Shown here: in pieces, positions 35,747 to 43,243 of the stretch
How the letters are laid out: every line of letters starts with the position of its first letter
How positions within the stretch are numbered: the first letter of the stretch is position 1
Origin: Propionivibrio sp.
Lineage (GTDB): Bacteria; Pseudomonadota; Gammaproteobacteria; Burkholderiales; Rhodocyclaceae
DNA length: 43,521 nt
Reading direction: 5' to 3'
NCBI RefSeq assembly: GCF_029255185.1
Contig: NZ_JAPUVO010000123.1
Coordinates: forward strand, 1-43,521
Made by a program: the position numbers and the translations under genes
The notes under the pieces: model-generated
The model's input: only the letters and a program-made list of their open reading frames with translations
What the model was told of the DNA's origin: nothing
The model's database searches: none

Positions 35747-36526
35747 ATGACCCAACCCGTTTTATTCCTCTCGCACGGCTCGCCAATGACGGCGCTCGGT
35801 GGTGACGAACTGACCCAGATCTGGTCCATTCTGGCCTCGAGGCTAAAAACGCCGGCCGCAATTCTCGTCGTCTCCGCGCACTGGACGACGCGCCTGCCCA
35901 TTCTCAGCGGCAGTGCGCAGCCCGAAACGATTCACGACTTCGGCGGATTTCCCGAGGAACTCTACCAGCTTCGTTACCCAGCGCCCGGAGCGCCGGCACT
36001 GGCGCAGCGCATCAAGCAGCAACTGACCGCCGCCGGCATCGCTACCGGCATCGACGCCGGCCGCGGCCTGGACCACGGCGCCTGGGTGCCGCTGCGCACC
36101 CTTTTTCCGGCGGCCGACATTCCGGTGCTGCAACTCTCCGTCCAGCCTGAACGCTGCGCCCGCCACCACTTCGCTCTCGGCGCCGCGCTGGCCCCGCTCG
36201 CCGATGACAACATCCTGCTCATCGCCTCCGGCCACCTGACACACAATCTGGGCGAATACATGCGCGGCAAGCCACGCGCCGCGGAGACCATTGCTTTCCG
36301 CGACTGGGTGCACAGCCGCCTGCTGGCCGGCGACAGCGAAGCCCTGTTCGACTGGCCGCAGGATGCGCCGCATGCAAACTTCGCCCACCCGACTCCGGAA
36401 CACTTCCTGCCCCTCTTCGTCGCGCTTGGCGCGGCCGGGCCGGAGCACACAACAGAATGGCTTGGCGGCGGCTGGGTCGGCCAGGTGCTGGCTGCCGACA
36501 ACTACCGGTTTGCGCAGGTGGTCTGA
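35747..36526 (+). CDS. ygiD: Class III extradiol ring-cleavage dioxygenase, YgiD/DODA type
   Basis: A 259-residue LigB-superfamily enzyme. The metal-binding histidines are in FLSHGSPM (His10), VVSAHWTTRLP (about His45) and FAHPTPEHFLPLF near the C-terminus; DHGAWVPLRTLFP is the conserved central segment. E. coli YgiD is a zinc-dependent 4,5-DOPA extradiol dioxygenase, the usual annotation for this group. ATG 35747 has AGGA just upstream; the frame open to 35582 runs through gstA. It probably shares a transcript with gstA, suggesting aromatic or electrophile detoxification under the nearby LysR gene. Confidence 0.88.
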   Translation: MTQPVLFLSHGSPMTALGGDELTQIWSILASRLKTPAAILVVSAHWTTRLPILSGSAQPETIHDFGGFPEELYQLRYPAPGAPALAQRIKQQLTAAGIATGIDAGRGLDHGAWVPLRTLFPAADIPVLQLSVQPERCARHHFALGAALAPLADDNILLIASGHLTHNLGEYMRGKPRAAETIAFRDWVHSRLLAGDSEALFDWPQDAPHANFAHPTPEHFLPLFVALGAAGPEHTTEWLGGGWVGQVLAADNYRFAQVV

Positions 36527-36909
36527 TCGTCCGGCAGCGAACTAAGGGACCATGGCGCGAGGGCGCCGCTGATTTCACGAATAAGCCCGTCAGCAGAATT
36601 TGTGGGTACTTTGACATATTTCTGATGCTCGGTGGCGTGGTGTCCATCATCACTGGCGAATTCATTCCTGGGTGGAAATACGCGCCTCGTTCAGGCTCTC
36701 TCAAGAAACGCACGTTAAGTTATTGTTTTTACTGTGAACCATAAAATCACCATGCCAATGGCATGCTGGTGTTTCTTCCAAACGTCTTGCGGCTGTTAGG
36801 GCGATTACTACAAGGGCTTCCCCGATTACGCAAGTGCGCGTGATGTTTTTTTCTGTCTCGTTTCGACATCTCCAGGCCTCATTGCGTCAAGTGCGGACGA
36901 AGTCCGGCG
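36527..36909. other. Gene-free stretch after the dioxygenase gene
   Basis: No credible gene. Composition shifts from GC-rich to AT-richer near 36600. An imperfect hairpin lies at 36748-36771 (CACCA and TGCC pairing with GGCA and TGGTG, 3-base bulge) followed by TTTCTT. It could be a weak terminator on the plus strand, 220 bp after the dioxygenase stop. Confidence 0.45.
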
Positions 36910-37038
36910 CCAGGGTAAATTTGTTCTAACCATCCATCATTTCGGCGCAAGCGACCGTAGGAAGTGCAGAGCCCGGAATGGGAGCGACCATCTATGACGG
37001 TAAATCAATGGGTTAGCGGTAGAACAAATTTACCCTGG
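36910..37038. repeat. 129-bp segment bounded by a perfect 19-bp inverted repeat
   Basis: CCAGGGTAAATTTGTTCTA at 36910-36928 is repeated exactly in inverse at 37020-37038. A further CTAACC (36926-36931) and GGTTAG (37011-37016) pair slightly offset. The interior holds no open frame of note. The layout resembles a miniature inverted-repeat element, but no target duplication is evident at the outer edges. It lies immediately before the tRNA-Ser promoter. Confidence 0.7.
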
Positions 37039-37055
37039 GAAGGCTGGTTCAGTAT

Positions 37056-37084
37056 TTGTTGATCGACCATGCTTCTGCTAGAAT
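37056..37084 (+). promoter_or_regulatory. tRNA-Ser promoter
   Basis: TTGTTG (37056-37061) and TAGAAT (37079-37084, 5/6) are 17 bp apart, followed by a GC-rich discriminator (GCGCCC). Such a discriminator is usual at stringently controlled stable-RNA promoters. The predicted start is a few bases before the tRNA 5' end. Confidence 0.5.
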
Positions 37085-37096
37085 GCGCCCTCTTCT

Positions 37097-37187
<91 letters not shown>

Positions 37188-37198
37188 GGATTATAAGA

Positions 37199-37223
37199 AA
37201 ACCGCCTATCCAGGCGGTTTTTT
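37199..37223 (+). terminator. Rho-independent terminator of tRNA-Ser
   Basis: AAACCGCCT (37199-37207) pairs with AGGCGGTTT (37212-37220) around ATCC, and the T-run extends to 37223. A classical intrinsic terminator 11 bases after the tRNA. Confidence 0.85.
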
Positions 37224-37576
37224 ACGCCTACACCTGCGTGTCTGCGCGGGTTACTGCGGGTTCATGTTTACTTCGCTGTTCCAACGACTAGCCCCAGTAC
37301 AGGCCTATTCTCTCTCCAGAGCCACTTTTTTCTCCGTATTCGTTTGCCAGTGAAATGTGGCGAAGTAAATGAGTCGGCAGATTTAGACTGTTTTTAATCA
37401 ATCGGTTAGCCACTTACTTTTCAATCGGTTTTTTCGTGGTTTTGGTGGGCAACGGAACCTCTAGCATGCCTCTGCGACGATCATCGCTGGTCATCGCGTG
37501 GCCCCACCGATAAAATTCATGCCTTATGCCGCTCTGTCAAAGACCGACAAAGTCCTTGCTGCCGAGCATTTCCCAA
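37224..37576. other. Gene-free stretch at the island edge
   Basis: No gene is visible. TTTACTTCGC (near 37265) recurs inverted as GCGAAGTAAA (near 37363), and TCAATCGGTT occurs twice in direct orientation between about 37397 and 37430. I see no duplicate of the tRNA 3' end here or further right in the window. Confidence 0.4.
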
Positions 37577-38035
37577 TCAGCCTATCGATTCGTGCTCGGC
37601 AATCAAGGATGCGACAAGAGCCCGTTGCTCATCCCAAATTACCGGGTCCATTGCCGAGAAATCAAAAAGCCTGATCTGGTCTGGAAGGTCGTCGTCGAGG
37701 ATTGCCGCTACTAGATCAGGGGCCAGTGTCGTGAGCCTCAGCATCCTGGAAACATAAGGATTACTTACCCCTTCGAGATCGGCAAGTTCCTGTTGAGTAC
37801 GCACTTCGCCCGAGTCGAGCATGCGTTGCCATCGGTGTGCTCGCGCCAGAGCTCGCTGGAGTGGGGTGGGCTCCGAATCCCATGGTCGAGGCTTCAGAAC
37901 TTCCCCATCCGGCAGCGTGACAAGTTTTCGACCACTGCGACGCTTGAAATTGATCGGCACAGCAACGGCGATGCGGCCGTCGCTCGCCAATTGGATTTCT
38001 GCGTCACCAACCCGCTGAATTTTGAGGTCGCTCAT
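37577..38035 (-). CDS. Recombinase-associated HTH-like protein of unknown function
   Basis: A 152-residue protein. IQLASDGRIAVAVPINFKRRSGR is a beta-rich N-terminus. TPLQRALARAHRWQRMLDSG and RTQQELADLEGVSNPYVSRMLRLTTLAP form a helix-turn-helix-like region (about 88-115), resembling the KorB/ParB-type motif. The C-terminus ends in FDFSAMDPVIWDEQRA. In other proteobacterial elements I recall this type directly after a large serine recombinase gene. Here it overlaps the recombinase remnant by 4 bp (ATGA). A regulatory or directionality-factor role is possible but not demonstrated. Confidence 0.72.
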   Translation of the reverse strand: MSDLKIQRVGDAEIQLASDGRIAVAVPINFKRRSGRKLVTLPDGEVLKPRPWDSEPTPLQRALARAHRWQRMLDSGEVRTQQELADLEGVSNPYVSRMLRLTTLAPDLVAAILDDDLPDQIRLFDFSAMDPVIWDEQRALVASLIAEHESIG

Positions 38036-38619
38036 GCCGCCACCTTGTCTTCACTACGCTGGGTGTTGAGTTCAAGAAGTACACGTTCGATTCCGTTCGT
38101 GCGCAGCCGGAGTTCCAATTCATTGGGCGAAACCACCACTTTCTCGACCAGAAGACTGACCAAACGGTGCTGCTCGACCGGAAACAATTCATCCCAAATT
38201 GCATCGAGCCGGGTCAGCCCAACCGTAACCTTGGCCTCGTCTAGCGATGGGTCGAGGGCCGTGGCTTTTGGCACGACGTCGGCGATCAATTCCGGAGAGC
38301 GTAGCAAACCACGAAGTTGCTCGAGAACCGCCGATTCCAGTTCGGCGGCGGGCAGGCGGGGAAGTCCTGACGCACCGGCATGCTCCTTCAAGTCACGTTG
38401 CGACACGTAGTACCGATAGACCCGCCCCGTCTTTCTTTTCGTGGTGTGCCAGGGAGCGAGAGCCCGTCCGTCAATGCCGAAAACCAGTCCTTTCAACAAA
38501 AAAGGAGTTTGAGCACGCGTATTGTTGGCCCGCGCTCGGCCATTGGTGGCGAGAATAGCGTGTACGTCATCCCAGGTTTTTTGATCAATCAATGGCGGGT
38601 GTTGGCCGGGGTACCCGTC
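38032..38619 (-). pseudogene. Large serine recombinase, C-terminal part only
   Basis: The reading frame gives GYPGQHPPLIDQKTWDDVHA, then a zinc-ribbon/RECOMBINASE-domain-like stretch (FLLKGLVFGIDGRALAPWHT, YRYYVSQRDLKEHA) and a coiled-coil C-terminus. This is the second half of a large serine recombinase of the phage/ICE type; the N-terminal resolvase catalytic domain with its serine nucleophile is absent. Family similarity can be read in frame back to about 38619 (GAC GGG TAC) and then stops, exactly where the next operon begins on the other strand. It cannot be active alone. The 38592 TTG start of the open frame is not biological. Confidence 0.82.
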
Positions 38620-38942
38620 AGCTGAAAGAGATTCGACTCTCGTGCGAGTTCTGTAGCAGTGGCCTGTGGAACGACAAGGGGCAGATGCTGGCCTATGACC
38701 TTCTTGATCTTCCGTTTCCGCTGGTGAGGCGTATCGCTGCCTGGCAGCACGATTTTGATGAAATGGAGAATCCTCCGGCGACTGGCGATGAGGCTTGGTG
38801 GGAACGCCATGAGCAAGAGGAGGTCAGCATTGCCACGGAGCTCCAAACAGCCATGGGAGAGAGCCCTATCATCAAACTGTATCGCAAGGATGGCTGGTTG
38901 AGTATCGCGGACATCAACCAGTTTGAGGGAGAAAAGCAATGA
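38592..38942 (+). CDS. Unknown small acidic protein, first gene of the orphan operon (5' end replaced)
   Basis: A 116-residue frame, of which residues from about 11 onward look native (KEIRLSCEFCSSGLWNDKGQ, then LPFPLVRRIAAWQHDFDE). I recall small proteins starting KIRLxxxxxxxxLW..; they are uncharacterised and immunity-protein-like in size and acidity. The first ten residues are read from former recombinase DNA (ATG 38592), so the native start is probably lost at the junction near 38619; GAAAGAG precedes ATT CGA in the native part. The stop overlaps the next start (ATGA, 38939-38942). Confidence 0.6.
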   Translation: MAGVGRGTRQLKEIRLSCEFCSSGLWNDKGQMLAYDLLDLPFPLVRRIAAWQHDFDEMENPPATGDEAWWERHEQEEVSIATELQTAMGESPIIKLYRKDGWLSIADINQFEGEKQ

Positions 38943-40150
38943 AATTAGCCTGGAGCAAAAACAACAAACCAGAGGGGCAGCCACCGGATCGTGGGATCGC
39001 CCGCAACGTTGGCCAGTTGCTCGGTCGACTGGATGAAATACTGCCCTTCATTTACATCGCGCAGTACGGGGCATCTGATCGTGAACTGCGCGAGCGGACG
39101 ACGAATGAGGCGGCTGGGCTCTTTGCCATTGGCAAGCAGACGGGTGGAGACCGTCCTGGCGTCGCGCCTCGCGTTGGGCTGGTGCTTCCAATAAACCTGT
39201 GCCGAGATGAAAAGGTGCGCACCACATTGCTGGAAATCCCCGCACTGATTGATGGCACGAAGAACATCACGATGTCTGATCGGCGACGTGCCGTACAGGC
39301 CAAGCTTGATGATGCCTTCGGCGGCGAGTTGATGATTGAGGATCGGGAGGGCATGGATGGATTTTTCGCGCTCAAGCCTGGTCCCGGGTTGTTCAAGCGA
39401 CTGCACGAGTCATTCGATTACGTTATCTCAGTTCTGGACAATCCGACTGGGGTGGTCCATGTGACCGAAACGAGCAACTTCCGTTGGCGCAGCTTTGGCG
39501 AATTGATGGAGTGGTACCACGGACTACGCGGATCGGATCGTTTCGGTGGGTGGTCGGCCTTGACCCCGTTCTATGTCTGCGGCGACACAGGGGTTTTGCA
39601 TTCCTACAGCACAGATCGTTGGGCGCGACGAGGCCTGATCAGGCCTGCCCAAGAGCCGTCGAAGTGGTTTGTGATCCGCCCCAGTCTGCCCAACGCGAAT
39701 CTTGGCGTGCGCTTGGAGATGGAGGAATACGGTTGGGCAAAGTTGCACCTGACGCTCGATGCCACCTCGGTCTCAATTTGCTTATCCGATGTCTTCGATC
39801 CATTTCCCGAGTTGGTCGCCTGGGGGCGGGAGATTGACGAAGGCGATCTGCCGATCCAAATGGAGATCGACGAAGAAGGCCGGATAGCCGTGTTGACCGT
39901 ACTACGCACCGAGAATCCATCACGCGTCCTGTTGCGCGTCACGCGCAATTACGAAAACGAAATCTTGCTGGAAGGTGTTGTCGATCGGGCTACCTTGGCG
40001 TCAGCGCTGAAGTCCGAGCTTCGCCGTTTCTTCACCACAGAGTTCGATCCGCAGCACTGGGACATGGGGCGCGATGAAGATCCGGAAGAAGGCTATGTTC
40101 AGACCCGTGACCAGGTGCTGGGGCACGCGTGGCTTGCGCTGGCCAAGTAA
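38939..40150 (+). CDS. Unknown 403-residue protein of the orphan operon
   Basis: A 403-residue soluble protein I do not recognise. Segments of note are GQLLGRLDEILPFIYIAQYG near the N-terminus, GVLHSYSTDRWARRGLIRPA mid-protein, ESFDYVISVLDNPTGVVHVT, and an acidic C-terminus with DEDPEEGYVQTRDQVLGHAW. No signal peptide, transmembrane segment or nucleotide-binding loop is seen. It begins within the stop of the preceding gene (ATGA), so the two are coupled. It is the largest protein of the operon and probably central to its function. Confidence 0.7.
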   Translation: MKLAWSKNNKPEGQPPDRGIARNVGQLLGRLDEILPFIYIAQYGASDRELRERTTNEAAGLFAIGKQTGGDRPGVAPRVGLVLPINLCRDEKVRTTLLEIPALIDGTKNITMSDRRRAVQAKLDDAFGGELMIEDREGMDGFFALKPGPGLFKRLHESFDYVISVLDNPTGVVHVTETSNFRWRSFGELMEWYHGLRGSDRFGGWSALTPFYVCGDTGVLHSYSTDRWARRGLIRPAQEPSKWFVIRPSLPNANLGVRLEMEEYGWAKLHLTLDATSVSICLSDVFDPFPELVAWGREIDEGDLPIQMEIDEEGRIAVLTVLRTENPSRVLLRVTRNYENEILLEGVVDRATLASALKSELRRFFTTEFDPQHWDMGRDEDPEEGYVQTRDQVLGHAWLALAK

Positions 40151-40183
40151 CAACAAGAATCTGGAAAGGCGATTGAGGCGGCG

Positions 40184-40480
40184 ATGATCAAGGACGTGAT
40201 TGATAAGTTGCGCATCTACCTGTTCCCGCCAGTTACTCGGCGGGATGCACTGGAGATCGCAGCCAAAAAAATGGCGCAGGCCGATGTCGCGCTGATCTGT
40301 CACGGCAGAAAACCGCCTCGATTCCACATCTATAACGAGCCGGCAGAACCTTGCTGGTGGATACAGGCACCGTGGGGCGATGGCCGTTCTGAATATGCGC
40401 TGCGGAGCAGTCGGTTGATTTTGGTTGGCCGAAAAACGGGCCTCGTTCATTACGATGGATCGGCCAACGATGAAGGCTAG
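40184..40480 (+). CDS. Unknown 98-residue protein of the orphan operon
   Basis: A small mixed alpha/beta protein: IKDVIDKLRIYLFPPVTRRD, KKMAQADVALICHG, EPCWWIQAPWGDGR and LVGRKTGLVHYDGSAN. The last segment looks like a beta-hairpin ending in a conserved-type G-x-V-x-Y. GAGG (40175-40178) lies 5 bases before the ATG. It is separated by 33 bp from the 403-residue gene and 36 bp from the next. No family recognised; size and Trp content are in the range of immunity or chaperone-like proteins. Confidence 0.65.
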   Translation: MIKDVIDKLRIYLFPPVTRRDALEIAAKKMAQADVALICHGRKPPRFHIYNEPAEPCWWIQAPWGDGRSEYALRSSRLILVGRKTGLVHYDGSANDEG

Positions 40481-40516
40481 TTGAGCATGTGCGCAATGCC
40501 GTCACAGGGAGTGGAT

Positions 40517-41047
40517 ATGCAGGATGTCGCCAAGATAAAACCGGAGTACCCGAGTGCTTTCTACGGCCTTGTCGAGGAAGCCATCGAGGCCGTCCTCCTT
40601 TATCCGGCCGATGGGGACTCCGGTGGCCCCTTCTGGGATGAGCGCGGCGAACTGGACCTTGTGCGAGGCAAGGATTGGGACGAGGAAGACGTTGGGATCG
40701 TCCCGCTTGGCGGGGACTGTTATCGCCTGGCTGAACGGCTGATGGGGCCATTCTCTGGGCTCAGATTGTATTGGGGTGACGAGTTCACGGCCGACCAGAC
40801 TGACGAGGGAGCATTGAGGATCACATCGGTGGTTGTTCCTCGTCGCTACGTCCATTTTCGATTTCTTGCATCGAAATTCAATAACGATCACCCGCTCGCC
40901 AAGCACTTGCATGCCATGGGGGGAGGATGGGAAACCGTCGCTACCGGCATGCTGACGTTGACTGTTCCAGCCGAGCACGGGGCAGAGTTTCAGCGCCTGA
41001 TGTACGAAGAGGGGTTGGCCCCTGGTGTGATCACCCTGGAGGTATGA
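40517..41047 (+). CDS. Unknown 176-residue protein of the orphan operon
   Basis: A 176-residue acidic protein starting MQDVAKIKPEYPSAFYGLVE. ATG 40517 is chosen for GGGAGTGG just upstream; ATG 40487 and TTG 40481 are alternatives. RLMGPFSGLRLYWGDEF and LRITSVVVPRRYVHFRFLAS suggest a compact alpha/beta fold. The string GDSGGP near residue 38 recalls trypsin-like proteases, but no matching His/Asp context is present. Three bases separate its stop from the next start. No family recognised. Confidence 0.65.
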   Translation: MQDVAKIKPEYPSAFYGLVEEAIEAVLLYPADGDSGGPFWDERGELDLVRGKDWDEEDVGIVPLGGDCYRLAERLMGPFSGLRLYWGDEFTADQTDEGALRITSVVVPRRYVHFRFLASKFNNDHPLAKHLHAMGGGWETVATGMLTLTVPAEHGAEFQRLMYEEGLAPGVITLEV

Positions 41048-41050
41048 GAG

Positions 41051-41455
41051 ATGGCCGTTGCCCTCGAATTCATCGATTTCATTGTTCCGATCGCAGTCAT
41101 TCGCGAGAAGTACCCGGGAGGATGGGAGCAGTGCCTCAAAGACCATGAGCGCCTGATCGGCGGACGTGTCTGGTATGACGATCATTTGCTCCGCGATGGC
41201 GCTATGAATCCTAATGACATCGAATCGCTTATCGACGAATGGACGGAGTTGGGTTTTCAGCCGATGGAAGAGCGCGATGGGGATCGCACCTGGAAGGACG
41301 CTTGTGTCGTCGAGTCGATGTTTGGCGGACCGACATTGCCCTGCGAATGGCTGGCCATCGGTGAGGATGGTTGTTCTGCATACCTGAGAGGAACTGATCC
41401 TGGACCGACAAGGTCGCGGCCACCTCGCCAGACACACGCAGAGGAGTCCGAGTGA
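41051..41455 (+). CDS. Unknown 134-residue protein of the orphan operon
   Basis: A 134-residue protein: ALEFIDFIVPIAVIREKYPG, GGRVWYDDHLLRDGAMNPND, TWKDACVVESMFGGPTLPCE. I recall small uncharacterised proteins with the pattern FIDxIIPI....FGGR.W.D.HL.RDGAMxP, often near secretion or toxin loci, but no function is known to me. The native C-terminus ends near AYLRGT; the last 20 residues are low-complexity. GGAGGT (41038-41043) is a strong ribosome binding site. The stop overlaps the Sir2-like start (GTGA, 41452-41455). Confidence 0.65.
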   Translation: MAVALEFIDFIVPIAVIREKYPGGWEQCLKDHERLIGGRVWYDDHLLRDGAMNPNDIESLIDEWTELGFQPMEERDGDRTWKDACVVESMFGGPTLPCEWLAIGEDGCSAYLRGTDPGPTRSRPPRQTHAEESE

Positions 41456-41910
41456 CAGAGATTTCAGCAGAGGAATTGGCGAAGCGTTTTAATGCAGCCG
41501 CGCACCTGATCGATGAGGCCGACAGCCTGATCATTGCTGCCGGCGCCGGCATGGGCGTGGATTCTGGCCTCCCCGACTTTCGGGGGGTGAGCGGCTTCTG
41601 GCAAGCCTATCCCGCCCTCGGTCGGGCAAAGATTCGCTTCGAGAGTATCGCCTCGCCGACCACCTTCAAAAGAGATCCGACGCTGGCTTGGGGGTTCTAT
41701 GGCCACAGGCTGAATTTGTACCGCGCGACAGTGCCTCACGAAGGCTTCCACTTGCTGAAGGCCATGACGGACGAAATGCCGTGCGGTGGCTTCGTCTTCA
41801 CCAGCAATGTCGACGGGCAATTTCAGAAAGGTGGGCGTGTTCTTACACGCCCGTTCCGACCCATCGGGTCAGACGTCAATCACCCGATGTTCCGCAACAC
41901 TACGGGATAA
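41452..41910 (+). pseudogene. Sir2-family (NAD-dependent deacetylase/NADase-like) gene, 3'-truncated
   Basis: The 152-residue frame starts at GTG 41452 with GAGGAG 5 bases upstream. ADSLIIAAGAGMGVDSGLPD, followed by FRGVSGFWQAYPALGRAKI, is the Sir2 NAD-binding GAGxxxxSGxPDFR motif, and FVFTSNVDGQFQKGG contains the TxNxD/Q motif. The protein breaks after QFQKGG (near 41830); the remaining 26 residues are unrelated. The catalytic His, the zinc-binding cysteines and the C-terminal Rossmann strand are absent, so it should be inactive. Full-length relatives are about 270 residues. The break coincides with a strong hairpin at 41833-41852. Confidence 0.85.
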
Positions 41911-41977
41911 GTCGATGGAATGGGTGTAATCGGGCGTGAGAATGGTTTTCTTCTTTATTGGGTGTAAATGGGTGTAG
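41833..41977 (+). promoter_or_regulatory. Array of six GGGYGTRW half-sites upstream of fic
   Basis: GGGCGTGT (41833-41840) and its inverse ACACGCCC (41845-41852) form an 8-bp hairpin or palindrome. Direct copies follow: GGGTGTAA (41922-41929), GGGCGTGA (41932-41939), GGGTGTAA (41960-41967) and GGGTGTAG (41970-41977). The last four form two pairs with 10-bp repeat spacing, that is, on one helix face. ATG of fic is at 41987. GACCC-ATC-GGGTC at 41858-41870 is an additional small hairpin. Confidence 0.5.
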
Positions 41978-41986
41978 TATTGGCTC

Positions 41987-43036
41987 ATGCTGAAAACCGA
42001 CACCATCCAGATCACCTCGGAGATCTTGAGCCTCATCGCCAAGATCGACGAGTTCAAGGGCGCCTGGCGCGCTTTGGGCACGCTCGCACCCGACCGCCTG
42101 TCGGCTCTGCGCCGCGTGGCCACCATCGAGAGCATCGGTTCCTCCACACGCATCGAGGGCAGCAAGCTGTCCGATCGGGAGGTGGAGCAGCTCCTGTCGA
42201 ACCTGGAAATCAAATCCTTCGCCACCCGAGACGAGCAGGAAGTGGCTGGCTATGCCGAGCTGATGGACTTGGTGTTCTCGTCGTGGCAGGACATCCCGGT
42301 CACCGAGAACCACATCAAGCAGTTACACCAGATCCTGCTGCGCCACAGCGAGAAGGACACCTGGCATCGCGGCAATTACAAAACCAACTCGAACAGCGTC
42401 GCTGCGTTCGACGAAACCGGCGCGCAGATCGGTATCGTGTTTCAGACTGCGTCACCCTTCGATACGCCGCGCCTGATGACGGAGTTGGTGGCCTGGGTTA
42501 ACCAGGAACGGGAGACGGCCCGACTGCATCCGCTGCTGATCATTGCCCTGTGCGTTGTCGTTTTCTTGGAGATCCATCCCTTCCAGGATGGCAACGGACG
42601 GCTGTCCAGAGTACTGACCACACTGCTGCTTCTGCAGGCCGGCTATGCCTATGTGCCGTACAGTTCGTTGGAAAGTGTGATCGAACATAGCAAGGAAGCC
42701 TACTACCTGGCGCTGCGTCAGACGCAGGGCACGATCCGCACCGAATCGCCGAACTGGCAGCCGTGGCTGGTGTTCTTTCTGCGTTCCCTGGCCGAGCAGA
42801 TGCGGCGCCTGGAGAAGAAAGTCGAGCGCGAGAAGATCGTGCTGGCGGCCATGCCTGAACTGCAACTGCAGATTGTCGAGTTCACCCGTGAGCATGGTCG
42901 TGTCACGATTGGTGAAGCGATCAAGCTAACCAGCGCCAGCCGCAATACGCTCAAGCAGCACTTCCGTACTCTGGTCGAGCGCGGCACGCTGAACCAGCAC
43001 GGCAGTGGTCGAGGGGTTTGGTACGACCTGCGCTAA
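41987..43036 (+). CDS. Fic-family AMPylase, class II (autoinhibited), with C-terminal winged helix
   Basis: A 349-residue protein. The inhibitory helix motif SSTRIEG (Ser53-Glu57-Gly58) lies before the Fic core, which defines class II. An intact catalytic loop HPFQDGNGRLSR (His197) matches HxFx(D/E)GNGRxxR. A C-terminal winged-helix domain (FTREHGRVTIGEAIKL, SASRNTLKQHFRTLVERGTL) covers about 290-349. Fic enzymes transfer AMP (or another nucleotide or phosphate moiety) from a nucleotide to a protein hydroxyl. The DNA-binding tail next to the upstream repeat array suggests autoregulation. The target protein is unknown. It is probably cargo of the mobile region. Confidence 0.9.
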   Translation: MLKTDTIQITSEILSLIAKIDEFKGAWRALGTLAPDRLSALRRVATIESIGSSTRIEGSKLSDREVEQLLSNLEIKSFATRDEQEVAGYAELMDLVFSSWQDIPVTENHIKQLHQILLRHSEKDTWHRGNYKTNSNSVAAFDETGAQIGIVFQTASPFDTPRLMTELVAWVNQERETARLHPLLIIALCVVVFLEIHPFQDGNGRLSRVLTTLLLLQAGYAYVPYSSLESVIEHSKEAYYLALRQTQGTIRTESPNWQPWLVFFLRSLAEQMRRLEKKVEREKIVLAAMPELQLQIVEFTREHGRVTIGEAIKLTSASRNTLKQHFRTLVERGTLNQHGSGRGVWYDLR

Positions 43037-43042
43037 AACGCT

Positions 43043-43243
43043 CTAAACGGCGACGGCCTTGCTGGTGGACGACATGAGGCATGCGGATTCATACTCTTCG
43101 ATATCGACAAGACGGTAGAGCACGCGACCGCAGAGTTTCAGATATTTGGGGCCGATCCCCTCGGTTCGCCAGCGTTCAAGTGTTGCCTCACTGACATCCC
43201 AGCGCTTGGCGAGGTTTCGTTGGTTGAAATGAATGATCTCCAT
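43043..43243 (-). CDS. AlpA-like helix-turn-helix protein (excisionase type)
   Basis: A 66-residue protein with a MerR/AlpA-type helix-turn-helix: IIHFNQRNLAKRWDVSEATL, then ERWRTEGIGPKYLKLCGRVL and YRLVDIEEYE. This is the compact layout of phage and ICE excisionases and of AlpA regulators. ATG 43243 starts the conserved part; the open frame continues to 43480 but that portion shows no recognisable domain and may be non-coding. It is convergent with fic, with seven bases between stops. It suggests that the mobile element, including an integrase, continues beyond the right edge. Confidence 0.75.
   Translation of the reverse strand: MEIIHFNQRNLAKRWDVSEATLERWRTEGIGPKYLKLCGRVLYRLVDIEEYESACLMSSTSKAVAV

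Noticed and set aside
40610-40640. GDSGGP motif of trypsin-like serine proteases in the 176-residue protein
   Set aside because: The motif sits near the N-terminus with no upstream His or Asp catalytic segments, and the protein is too small; probably coincidence.
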